Shown here in pieces: positions 1-6,322 of a stretch of 8,733 nt of DNA. The stretch spans positions 1 through 8,733 of the forward strand of contig JBHIWP010000256.1 in the NCBI GenBank assembly GCA_041987425.1, in the 5' to 3' direction. Made by a program: the position numbers and the translations under genes. Origin of the DNA: Leptofilum sp041987425. Its GTDB lineage: Bacteria > Chloroflexota > Anaerolineae > Promineifilales > Promineifilaceae. The notes below the pieces were generated by a model that made no database searches, was not told the origin of the DNA, and saw only the letters and a program-made list of their open reading frames with translations. The first letter of the stretch is position 1. Each line of letters starts with the position of its first letter.

Positions 1-1
1 G

Positions 2-1543
2 TTACCCAATTCCTTTCTGACAACCTTCCCCAAATTATTACGACAACTCGTTTTTTTAGTGGCTGGCAGCTGGCTCCTTATAGCTTGTCGGCAGGATGTG
101 GTGGTGACGCTAACGGCCGTTCCCCCAAGCACTTCACCCCCTACCGAAGCCGTTACCCTTGCCCCGACAAGCCTGGCCACGTTGCAGCCTACTGCTACAG
201 AGTTCTCTACTATCATGCCGTCCAGTACGCCTGTTGCGCTGCCCGCAGTTACGCTAGAGCCGCCGCGCGGACGCGCCGAGTTCATCGCCCAGCTGCAGCA
301 GGTGCAAACCGAGGTCGTTGGCCTGGTGCAGACGCAGCAGCAGCTGCTGGCCTTTCCCCGGCCGGAGGATCCGGAGTGGGCGGGCGATGTGGCGGTGCAG
401 GCAGCGTTCATCCAGGCCAACCGGCTGGCGTTGGAGAGCCTGAGCCTGCCTGCAGCCGGGGAAAATTTGCTACGGCCGTTGCAAACGGCCGTGCTGGCCT
501 GTGAAGCGGCCGCGCTTGCCCAGAATTTGGATGAGCTAGACAGTTGCATAATTGGGCTGCAGGCAGTGTCGTTTGGGCGCAGTGGCAATGGTGGAACGGC
601 TTCCGCTCCGGAAGGGGTCGTGACCCCCATTCCGCTGGTAGGCTGTAGCCAGACCAGCGTCAGCCTTGTACCTCTCACTGATTTGGGTGCAGGCTTATAC
701 ATGGGGCAGCAGGGCGGCCTCTACCCCGACGGCCAAAATTCGCCCCCCGCCAATCACCTCGCTGCCGGGCTGGCCCAGGCGCAGGCCATCCAACCTTTGG
801 CCGCTGATGGCTCGCCCGATCCCGAAGGTGAAATCGGCTTCATCTCCGTGGGCATGTCCAACGCAGCGTTGGAGTTTACCGCCTTTATGCGGCTGGCTAA
901 CGACGATCCGGCTAAAAGCGAGTCGGTTGTCATCGTGAACGGCGCGCAGGGCGGCTGGACCGCCAACAAGCTGGCGGAAAACCCCGAGGCCGAATATTGG
1001 CAGGTGCTGGACCAGCGCCTGGCGGACAACGGCCTGACGCCCGCCCAGGTGCAGGTGGTGTGGCTCAAGCAGGCCCGCGGCGGCGTGAAGAACGAGCCAT
1101 TTCCCCAGGAGCCGCAAATATTGCAGGCGCAGCTGCAAAGCGTGGTCCAGATTTTGCAGGTGCGCTACCCTAACGTGAAGATCGTCTACCTCTCCAGCCG
1201 CATCTACGGCGGCTACGCCACCGGGCCGCTCAACCCGGAACCCATCGCCTATCATTCTGGCTTTGCCGTGAAGTGGCTCATCGAGGCGCAAATTAATGGC
1301 GAACCGCAGCTAAACTACGACCCGGCGCGCGGAGCAGTGACCGCGCCCTGGCTGGCCTGGGGACCCTACCTCTGGGCCGACGGCCAGACCCCGCGCAGCG
1401 ACGGCCTCACCTGGCCCTGCAGCGACTTCGCCGACGACGGCACCCACCCGGGTGACCCCGCCCGCGACAAGGTCGCGGCGATGCTGCTAGACTTTTTCAA
1501 GACAGATGAGACGGCGACGGTGTGGTTTTTGGAGACAGAGTGA
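2..1543 (+). CDS. SGNH/GDSL-hydrolase-like lipoprotein (5' end probably outside window)
   Basis: Probable secreted lipoprotein with an SGNH-hydrolase-like C-terminal domain, likely an esterase or acylhydrolase of unknown substrate. The first canonical start is GTG at 59, but that leaves only nine residues before the lipobox Cys (LLIAC) and has no Shine-Dalgarno sequence. The frame stays open to base 2, and the extra residues (KLLRQLVFLVAGSWLLIAC) complete a signal peptide, so the true start is probably left of the window. Numbered from GTG59, residues 15-70 are a Thr/Pro/Ser-rich linker and 72-170 a Gln-rich helical region. The catalytic-type domain covers about 205-490: GMSN (265-268, candidate Ser267) stands where a GDS block would be, NGAQGG is at 294-299, and DGTHP (460-464) gives the Asp/His pair. 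The block III Asn may be N294. The domain is recognised from recalled homologues; the block assignment is inference. It converges on the next gene with a 43-nt gap and carries three ACGGCCGT palindromes. Confidence 0.75.
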   Translation, partial: LPNSFLTTFPKLLRQLVFLVAGSWLLIACRQDVVVTLTAVPPSTSPPTEAVTLAPTSLATLQPTATEFSTIMPSSTPVALPAVTLEPPRGRAEFIAQLQQVQTEVVGLVQTQQQLLAFPRPEDPEWAGDVAVQAAFIQANRLALESLSLPAAGENLLRPLQTAVLACEAAALAQNLDELDSCIIGLQAVSFGRSGNGGTASAPEGVVTPIPLVGCSQTSVSLVPLTDLGAGLYMGQQGGLYPDGQNSPPANHLAAGLAQAQAIQPLAADGSPDPEGEIGFISVGMSNAALEFTAFMRLANDDPAKSESVVIVNGAQGGWTANKLAENPEAEYWQVLDQRLADNGLTPAQVQVVWLKQARGGVKNEPFPQEPQILQAQLQSVVQILQVRYPNVKIVYLSSRIYGGYATGPLNPEPIAYHSGFAVKWLIEAQINGEPQLNYDPARGAVTAPWLAWGPYLWADGQTPRSDGLTWPCSDFADDGTHPGDPARDKVAAMLLDFFKTDETATVWFLETE

Positions 1544-1586
1544 TTGGAGACACGGAGACACACAATCTCTGTCCTTGCTTTGACCG

Positions 1587-2861
1587 CTACTTAATAATAG
1601 TTGGCAAATAGACAAATTTGTCGAGACTTGGCACCAAATCACCCTCGTAGCGTACGGTAACGTAATCACCGGAACTGTAGCCAGTCATCAAAATTTTATT
1701 GTCTTCCTGAATAGTTAAGCCAAGCCCTCTTTGACCATCACCTGTAACTACAGTTCCATCACTACTAAAACTAATATCGTAGGTGCCATCTGTATTTAGA
1801 CGAATGAGCGTAAAAGCTTCGCCACTTCCCGTGTTACTGTAGCCCCCTGCCACTATTTTACCGTTCGATTGGATAATGATGGCCATTCCTTCATCATTGC
1901 CGTTGCCAGAATCGTATGTAAAAATACCATCCGTATCAAACGAATTATCTAGAGAACCATTACTGTTATAGCGTACTATGGAAAGATCGTAGTCGCTGCT
2001 GTTGAAACTCGCGCCTGATACGATAATTTTACCGTCTGCCTGAATGTCTAAATCCCAGCCGGAAACAAAAGGTCCACTTCCCATGAAAGTGGTTGCAATA
2101 CCATCTGAATCAAAGCTATTATCGAGCGCTCCATTTGAATTTAAGCGAACAACAGCAAACTGTCCACTACTACGTCCAGCCACAACAATCTTGCCATCAG
2201 ATTGTACTTTCACAGCTTGGCCGCTTCCACCAACAGGCGTCGCAATTCCGTTTGTACCAAAGGACGTGTCCAAGGAACCATTACTGTCATAGCGGGCTAC
2301 CGTGATCAGACCGTTACTGTCACCAACGGCAACAATTTTACCGTCTGCTTGCAGACCTATTCCCCAGATCTCATCATCATTGCCGCTAACAGGCGTTATG
2401 ACTATGCCATCACTATCAAAGTTAGTATCTAGGGTACCATCACTGTTGTACCGAACAATCGCAAAATCTTTATTGCCATTGATCTCACTACTACCTCCCA
2501 CAACGATCTTGCCGTCAGATTGAATTATAATTTCTCTGCCGATGTCGGAGGTACTCAAATTTGTAGTGACAATGCCATTAGTTCCAAAAGTATTGTCTAG
2601 GGCCCCTTCGCTGTCGTATCGAACCAGGGCGAAATTGGTTGAAGCACCAAATGTTGTGCCAGAAACGACGACTTTGCCATCGCTTTGTGTGACCACATCA
2701 GTTGCGGTGTCAAATCCACCAATATCATTTGTAACAAGACCGTTGGTGCCAAAACTGGGATCAATATCCCCGGGATCCGCAACTGCTGTTGAATTTTGAA
2801 ATAGAAAAATAAGTAATATCGAGACAAAGTATAACTTGGATATTTGACTGGATCGATTCAT
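1587..2861 (-). CDS. Secreted delta-60 repeat beta-propeller protein
   Basis: Exported protein built almost wholly of delta-60 repeats, whose consensus is DGKIVVxG...VRYxxxGxLDxxFxxxGxxxT. GK cores lie near residues 61, 116, 173, 222, 276, 333 and 387, spaced 49-57 residues. The N-terminus begins with the second half of a repeat (DIDPSFGTNGLVT) and the C-terminus ends with a first half (DNKILMTGY...VTVRYEGD). Six full repeats plus these halves would close a seven-bladed propeller. The start is taken at ATG 2859-2861 because GGGAG lies 8 nt upstream; the earlier ATG at 2876 has no ribosome site. Residues 10-28 form a signal peptide, probably cleaved after AVA. The tail reads KFVYLPTIIK. Function is unknown; the family is generally extracellular and may bind surfaces or ligands. 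Sampled lines are about 33-52% G+C against up to 75% in the preceding gene, and no ACGGCCGT site occurs, which may indicate transfer. Confidence 0.85.
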   Translation of the reverse strand: MNRSSQISKLYFVSILLIFLFQNSTAVADPGDIDPSFGTNGLVTNDIGGFDTATDVVTQSDGKVVVSGTTFGASTNFALVRYDSEGALDNTFGTNGIVTTNLSTSDIGREIIIQSDGKIVVGGSSEINGNKDFAIVRYNSDGTLDTNFDSDGIVITPVSGNDDEIWGIGLQADGKIVAVGDSNGLITVARYDSNGSLDTSFGTNGIATPVGGSGQAVKVQSDGKIVVAGRSSGQFAVVRLNSNGALDNSFDSDGIATTFMGSGPFVSGWDLDIQADGKIIVSGASFNSSDYDLSIVRYNSNGSLDNSFDTDGIFTYDSGNGNDEGMAIIIQSNGKIVAGGYSNTGSGEAFTLIRLNTDGTYDISFSSDGTVVTGDGQRGLGLTIQEDNKILMTGYSSGDYVTVRYEGDLVPSLDKFVYLPTIIK

Positions 2862-2869
2862 CTTGATTG

Positions 2870-2874
2870 CTCCC
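2870..2874 (-). promoter_or_regulatory. Ribosome binding site deciding the delta-60 start
   Basis: GGGAG on the minus strand, 8 nt before the ATG at 2861. It favours that start over the ATG at 2876, which is preceded by pyrimidine-rich sequence. Confidence 0.55.
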
Positions 2875-2921
2875 ATGAAGGTCTATATTAATTTTGGTAA
2901 ATTTCCCCAGTTGGCACTTTA

Positions 2922-2949
2922 ATTATCCTACTGAAATAAACAGGCGCAA
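2922..2949 (-). promoter_or_regulatory. Putative sigma-70-type promoter for the delta-60 gene
   Basis: On the minus strand TTGCGC (2944-2949) is followed after 16 nt by GATAAT (2922-2927), a plausible -35/-10 pair. It lies about 60 nt upstream of the chosen start, in an AT-rich gap between the broken DUF433 gene and the delta-60 gene. This is a motif match only. Confidence 0.35.
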
Positions 2950-2978
2950 GAAATACTTAAAATCATCATTTTATGAGT

Positions 2979-3206
2979 CTACGGAACATGGAAAAGTGCA
3001 TCATCGCTCATGCTTACGGCTGCGTAGGCAAAAACGGCCCGCAGCGATTCTTGGGTAAGGGTAGGGTAGTTTTCTAAAACCTGCTACTCAGTCCAACCGG
3101 CGGCAAATAAGTTAAGTAAAAATTCAACAGACAACCTTGTGCCGATTACAACAGGTTTACCAATCAGCGTTTCCGTATCCGAATGTATGTGCTTTTGCCA
3201 ATCCAT
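2979..3206 (-). pseudogene. DUF433 (antitoxin-like) gene interrupted by an amber codon
   Basis: The reading frame starts at ATG 3206 with AAGGG 7 nt upstream and gives MDWQKHIHSDTETLIGK followed by PVVIGTRLSVEFLLNLFAAGWTE, typical of DUF433. This family of about 75 residues is often paired with a PIN-like (DUF5615) toxin. After 40 codons the frame meets TAG at 3084-3086. Read on in the same frame it continues QVLENYPTLTQESLRAVFAY and AAVSMSDDALFHVP to a second TAG at 2979-2981, which is exactly the expected DUF433 C-terminal half. One base change (probably CAG or GAG to TAG) therefore split a 75-codon gene, with no frameshift. No toxin-like frame follows: only about 117 nt separate it from the delta-60 start. 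The 79-nt gap to the ACT gene leaves open whether it was co-transcribed. Amber suppression, or a sequencing error, cannot be excluded. Confidence 0.75.
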
Positions 3207-3285
3207 AGTTTCACCCTTTCTTTCTGGAATTATGGGTATACAAACATGCAAACAGAGGCAGCACAACAACGTTTTGGCGGTCGGT

Positions 3286-3690
3286 TTAACTATTGCTTCC
3301 AAGTGCTTCCAGTGCGGTTAACGCTTCTTCGGCGCGGTGGGCCTGGACGAAGACGTGGTCGTGGTAGAAGGCGGCGATGACGTTGGCGCTGATGCCTTTT
3401 GCAGCGAGTTTGGTGGCGACAACGGCCGTTAACCCCACTGCCTCTAAACTGGAATGCACCGACAGCGTAATGCACTTAAACACCGCCTCATACGGGATGC
3501 TGTGGGCGTCGGCGCGCTGCCGGGGAATGACAAGGGTGAGCCCTTCCGCCTCCAGAAATGAGGCAATTGGCTCTAGTTCGGGATGATCGCCGTAACGGCC
3601 GTTCGCCAGCGTACAAAAAATATATTCCTCGTCGCGCAGGGTGGGGGTCAATGTAGCCAGCATCTTGCTCAAATCCGTTTCACCTTCCAT
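3286..3690 (-). CDS. Double ACT-domain protein (ACT_3/DUF2241 plus ACT_7)
   Basis: A 134-residue cytosolic protein of two ACT-like modules. Residues 1-68 match the ACT_3 (DUF2241) type (LRDEEYIFCTL, then LEAEGLTLVIPRQRAD). Residues 70-128 match ACT_7 (FKCITLSVHSSLEAVGLTAV, then AKGISANVIAAFYHDHVFV). Such standalone proteins are thought to bind amino acids or other small ligands; no catalytic residues are seen and the ligand is unknown. The length is usual for the family. The ATG at 3690 lies inside the end of the upstream NTase-GNAT gene (11-nt overlap), and GGGAG sits within that gene, so translation is probably coupled. It contains two ACGGCCGT sites, encoding LTAVV and ANGRY. Confidence 0.85.
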   Translation of the reverse strand: MEGETDLSKMLATLTPTLRDEEYIFCTLANGRYGDHPELEPIASFLEAEGLTLVIPRQRADAHSIPYEAVFKCITLSVHSSLEAVGLTAVVATKLAAKGISANVIAAFYHDHVFVQAHRAEEALTALEALGSNS

Positions 3691-4708
3691 CTTCTTGCCA
3701 CTCCCTCAACAGAAGCCCATACCACAGCCGGTCGACCAGCATACCGTCTTTTTTGCGGTGGCGCTGCCGCTGGCGGCCTTCTAGCGTAAAGCCGCACCGT
3801 TCGGCCACGCGCTGGCTGGCCTGGTTGTCAGCGGCGCACTGCAGCTCCACCCGGCGGACGTGTAGCCGCTCAAAGGCAAACCGGACGGCCGCCTGGGCCG
3901 CCTCCGTGGCATAGCCGTGGCCGGTTTTATCTTCGACGAGAAAATAGCCCAGCTCAATGCTCGGCACGTGCCAATCCGGGTTGGCTAAATAGGCCTCGCC
4001 AACGTAGCTGTGGCTCTCTTTTTCCCAGATGCCAAAAATAAACAGATTGCGCTGCTGCCACTCCCCGGTTAGCTGGCGCAAAACGTCGGCCGCATCGGCC
4101 TCGTCTTGCACCGCTTCCATCATGGGCGGCATAAAGTCGCGCAGATGATCCCGGTTGGCCTGCAGCATCTGGAAATAAACGGCGCTGTCTTCTTCCGGCC
4201 GGTAGCGGCGCAGAGTTAGTCGCTCTGTGCTAAATTCGGTTGGTATGTCGAGCCATTGCTGCAGGATGACGGCCGTTTCCATCCGTCCCATCTGCTCATA
4301 CGTCTGCCGCTCATACGCCAGCGATAAAACGGGCAGCTCCAGGCCGTCAAAAGTCACAAATTCACGGTGCTGCATTAGATTGGGCGGGGATTCCCAACGG
4401 CCGTTCACCCACTTCTCCACATCCCCCATAATTTCCACCTTTATGCCGTCCAGCCGCAGCTGGCCAAAGTGAGAACGAATTTTATCTGTGCCAGAGAAGG
4501 TAACAGGACGCACCACGAACTGCCGCAGTGCCTTTTCTATTGTGTATGCACCAGAGGCATTCGTTTGCAAATCTATATCTTTGGGCGTAAACGGCAGGTC
4601 GCGCAGGGCAAAGCCGGTGCTGCCCGTGATCGCCCACAAAATATCCTGCCCGTGCAGTGCGGCGTAAAGGTGGTGCAGGACGGGCAAAAACGCGGCGGGC
4701 AGGGGCAT
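3680..4708 (-). CDS. Fusion of minimal nucleotidyltransferase and RimJ/RimL-type GNAT acetyltransferase
   Basis: A 342-residue two-domain protein. Residues 1-152 resemble the small nucleotidyltransferase-fold family: GS at 29-30, D44-I-D46 as the metal-binding DxD, E92 (KVEIMGD) as a possible third acid, and the family-like blocks IRSHFGQL and LELPVLSLAYE. Residues 158-342 are a GNAT of the ribosomal-protein N-acetyltransferase type: STERLTLRRY at the start, acetyl-CoA loop around 261-269 (KTGHGYATE), DNQASQRVAERCGF at 294-307, and the RLWYGLLLREW ending. The first domain would transfer a nucleotidyl group and the second an acetyl group; neither substrate is predictable. The fusion is uninterrupted with a short linker (about 152-160). 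ATG 4708 lies 6 nt after the phosphatase stop, with no clear Shine-Dalgarno sequence, suggesting re-initiation. It overlaps the ACT gene start. Confidence 0.8.
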   Translation of the reverse strand: MPLPAAFLPVLHHLYAALHGQDILWAITGSTGFALRDLPFTPKDIDLQTNASGAYTIEKALRQFVVRPVTFSGTDKIRSHFGQLRLDGIKVEIMGDVEKWVNGRWESPPNLMQHREFVTFDGLELPVLSLAYERQTYEQMGRMETAVILQQWLDIPTEFSTERLTLRRYRPEEDSAVYFQMLQANRDHLRDFMPPMMEAVQDEADAADVLRQLTGEWQQRNLFIFGIWEKESHSYVGEAYLANPDWHVPSIELGYFLVEDKTGHGYATEAAQAAVRFAFERLHVRRVELQCAADNQASQRVAERCGFTLEGRQRQRHRKKDGMLVDRLWYGLLLREWQEDGR

Positions 4709-4714
4709 GTTTGG

Positions 4715-5377
4715 CTATTCGTCTACCACGCCCAGCTTTTCCGGCAGGTGGGCCGTGTCAAAGGGGCTGAAGAGGATACGGCCGTCACGCTCAAAGCGTG
4801 TTTTCAAAATGCTGCCGTTGGGCATAGCGATGCCACGAGAGAAGTGTAGATATTTTTCCATGGAGCGCTGGCTTGCATCCCGTAGGTTCGTCAGGATCAT
4901 CCATAAGAACGCTCGCAAAAAGAGACCGTGGCTGAAAATGGCAATAAATTGCTCAGACGTTTGTTGCAGCCGCGCTTCCATCGCCAGGACCCGGTCCAGC
5001 AGTTCGGCAAATGACTCTCCTTCATTCCCCTCTTTTTCCAGCGGGTCCATCCGTTCCCAGTATGCTTTGGCCTCGGGCCAGCGCTGGTTCCCCGTGGTGC
5101 CCTTGTAACGGGCTGGATGCAGGTAGCTGAACTCGTGGATAGGCCACTCTGTCACGTTTACGGGATTGAAGCGATTGATGGTGGGAACGGCCGTTTGCCG
5201 GGCGCGAATGTACGGCGAAACCACAATCAAATCCGGCTTGTGTGTAAACGCCTGGGCGACATACGCTGCTTCACGGTGTCCCTTCTCGGTCAGTTCCGAT
5301 GCCGCCGGATGCGTTGTGGGCAAATTGGCGTTCGACACGCTCTCCCCATGCCGGATGAACCATACTTCTTTATTCAT
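4715..5377 (-). CDS. Histidine phosphatase family protein (phosphoglycerate-mutase-like)
   Basis: A 220-residue cytosolic enzyme of the histidine phosphatase superfamily, which removes phosphate through a phospho-histidine. R9-H10-G11-E12 gives the catalytic His10. SPYIRARQTA (54-63) supplies the second phosphate-binding Arg, E82 (HEF) is the likely acid/base, and S149-H150-G151 holds the second His. The block GESFAELLDRV (120-130) is usual for the family. The substrate could be a sugar phosphate, nucleotide or phosphoprotein and cannot be told from sequence. The ATG at 5377 is chosen because AGGA lies 6 nt upstream and the protein then begins MNKEVWFIRHGE, as family members do; the ATG at 5398 has no ribosome site. 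It is first of a three-gene minus-strand operon with the NTase-GNAT and ACT genes. Confidence 0.85.
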   Translation of the reverse strand: MNKEVWFIRHGESVSNANLPTTHPAASELTEKGHREAAYVAQAFTHKPDLIVVSPYIRARQTAVPTINRFNPVNVTEWPIHEFSYLHPARYKGTTGNQRWPEAKAYWERMDPLEKEGNEGESFAELLDRVLAMEARLQQTSEQFIAIFSHGLFLRAFLWMILTNLRDASQRSMEKYLHFSRGIAMPNGSILKTRFERDGRILFSPFDTAHLPEKLGVVDE

Positions 5378-5383
5378 AAAGCT

Positions 5384-5387
5384 TCCT
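5384..5387 (-). promoter_or_regulatory. Ribosome binding site of the histidine phosphatase gene
   Basis: AGGA on the minus strand, 6 nt before ATG 5377. It supports that start over the upstream ATG at 5398. Confidence 0.5.
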
Positions 5388-5400
5388 GCTAAAGTCATTA

Positions 5401-5452
5401 GGTAATTGAGTAATTGAGTAATTTACTTCAATTACCCAATTACCCAGTTACC
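5401..5452. repeat. Intergenic hairpin built of GTAATTGA octamers
   Basis: Two direct copies of GTAATTGA (5402-5409, 5410-5417) face inverted copies TCAATTAC, CCAATTAC and CCAGTTAC (5428-5451). The arms pair with one mismatch and one bulge across a tiny loop at about 5421-5424. It lies between the lipoprotein stop and the phosphatase start. No T-tract follows on the minus strand, so it is not a classical terminator. The GTAAT boxes resemble those of the hairpins at 7996-8043 and 8542-8614. Confidence 0.65.
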
Positions 5453-5456
5453 AAAG

Positions 5457-6065
5457 TTACGGATTTACGTACGATTCTACCAAATTTACCAACTCATCGG
5501 TGGGCTGCCCATACCACTCCTCAACCAAATCCTCACCAGGGCCTGTAGAAAACATTACAAAAGAAGGACATTCGTCCATAAACGTTTCAATCGTTTCTGT
5601 ACCCAGAACTTCGCCACTCTTTGCAGCATAAATCGTCAGCTCATAGACGGCATCATAAATTTCTACCTTGCCTTCCTCATCGGTTTCGTCCAATTCATAC
5701 CCTTCGCACGTTTCTACCAGCGTTTCTTCTACCCGCGCCAAACAGCCAACCAGCTCGATGTCGCTAAACGGCTGATCAACCGGCACCGTCCATTCCTCCG
5801 GCAAATTAGTCTGCGAGGGGAACATAACGTCATAGATTGTCTCATCAAATGAGTTTTGACTGTACAGGGCAATGAGATGTGGACCGCTGCTGCTGGCATC
5901 ATACGCCGCCGCCGCGTCAATCATGGCGCCTTTACACACGTCTGCCAGGTGGAAACTCTTTAGCTCGGCCGGGTCACTGGGAGGAGCCGTACCGCCACCC
6001 TCATCGCAAGCGGCCGTAACCAGCCCGATGAATAATATGAACAGCAAAAACAGGAATTTTTTCAC
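5457..6065 (-). CDS. Small acidic lipoprotein of unknown function
   Basis: A 202-residue predicted lipoprotein. The start is GTG at 6065, behind a perfect AGGAGG with a 6-nt spacer; it yields MKKFLFLLFILFIGLVTAAC, a classic lipoprotein signal with Cys20 as the acylated residue. The longer open frame to 6161 adds an implausible N-terminus. The mature part is rich in Asp and Glu and has four further Cys (44, 108, 120, 166) that could form two disulfides outside the cell. A region around 90-150 (LPEEWTVP, ELVGCLARVEETLVETC, YELTIYAAKSGEVL) resembles an unnamed family of bacterial surface proteins I recall but cannot name. No enzyme motif is visible. It is separated from the downstream phosphatase by a hairpin repeat and from the upstream moeB-like gene by a terminator, so it is probably its own unit. 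Confidence 0.75.
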   Translation of the reverse strand: MKKFLFLLFILFIGLVTAACDEGGGTAPPSDPAELKSFHLADVCKGAMIDAAAAYDASSSGPHLIALYSQNSFDETIYDVMFPSQTNLPEEWTVPVDQPFSDIELVGCLARVEETLVETCEGYELDETDEEGKVEIYDAVYELTIYAAKSGEVLGTETIETFMDECPSFVMFSTGPGEDLVEEWYGQPTDELVNLVESYVNP

Positions 6066-6071
6066 AGTTAG

Positions 6072-6077
6072 CCTCCT
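6072..6077 (-). promoter_or_regulatory. Perfect AGGAGG ribosome site for the GTG-started lipoprotein
   Basis: AGGAGG on the minus strand, 6 nt before GTG 6065. This decides the start: translation begins at the GTG, directly giving the Lys-Lys n-region of the lipoprotein signal. Confidence 0.8.
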
Positions 6078-6184
6078 AAATTGTTTAGAGCAACACGCCT
6101 CGACGAAAACTGAGACCTGCCACCAAATGCAAGCCTCAATTGTCCTAAACATAGAGGGCAAAAACTGTTAAACGATTGACACGG

Positions 6185-6225
6185 AAAAACAAGTGGAGGA
6201 GTGAGCATTTGAAGATGCTCACTCC
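6185..6225 (-). terminator. Intrinsic terminator-like hairpin after the moeB-like gene
   Basis: GGAGTGAGCAT (6198-6208) and ATGCTCACTCC (6215-6225) form a perfect 11-bp stem with a 6-nt loop. On the minus strand the stem is followed by TCCACTTGTTTTTCC, a T-rich tract. It lies about 100 nt beyond the stop of the adenylyltransferase gene. The T-tract begins a few bases after the stem, so strength is uncertain. Confidence 0.6.
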
Positions 6226-6237
6226 CAGTCGCAGCTT

Positions 6238-6300
6238 AGATTTCAAAAGTCTTGTTTATCTCAGGTGATAAACAAACTGATAAGAAGACTTTTGAAATCT
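6238..6300. repeat. Composite inverted repeat, perfect 16-bp arms with an inner hairpin
   Basis: AGATTTCAAAAGTCTT (6238-6253) is exactly inverted as AAGACTTTTGAAATCT (6285-6300). Inside, TTGTTTATC (6252-6260) pairs with GATAAACAA (6267-6275) around a 6-nt loop. The 63-bp element sits between the moeB-like stop and its terminator hairpin. It could be a MITE-like remnant, an mRNA-stabilising 3' structure or a binding site. No duplication is visible in this window. Confidence 0.7.
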
Positions 6301-6322
6301 CCTCCAGATGGAGTGTGTTTAA

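Noticed and set aside
41..58. T-run after a short CGA/TCG pair as a terminator
   Set aside because: The stem would be only 3 bp, and the run encodes part of the hydrophobic signal peptide in the open frame.
695..1291. Long minus-strand open frame inside the hydrolase gene
   Set aside because: Its translation is His/Leu/Arg-rich with no domain. The plus-strand frame has motifs and a lipoprotein signal, so this is an antisense shadow.
1534..1573. Possible bidirectional terminator between the convergent genes
   Set aside because: GACAGAG and CTCTGTC could pair, but the stem is 7 bp with a loop of about 26 nt and no T-tract; the GGAGACAC duplication nearby is too short to call.
2542..2799. Plus-strand frames across the delta-60 gene
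   Set aside because: They arise from the repeated DNA of the minus-strand gene and have no domain or ribosome site.
5401..5452. CRISPR-like short repeats
   Set aside because: Units are 8 nt, inverted and without unique spacers; this is a hairpin, not an array.
6066..6161. N-terminal extension of the small lipoprotein to ATG 6161
   Set aside because: The GTG at 6065 has a perfect AGGAGG at 6-nt spacing and directly starts the lipoprotein signal; the extension would place 32 odd residues before it.
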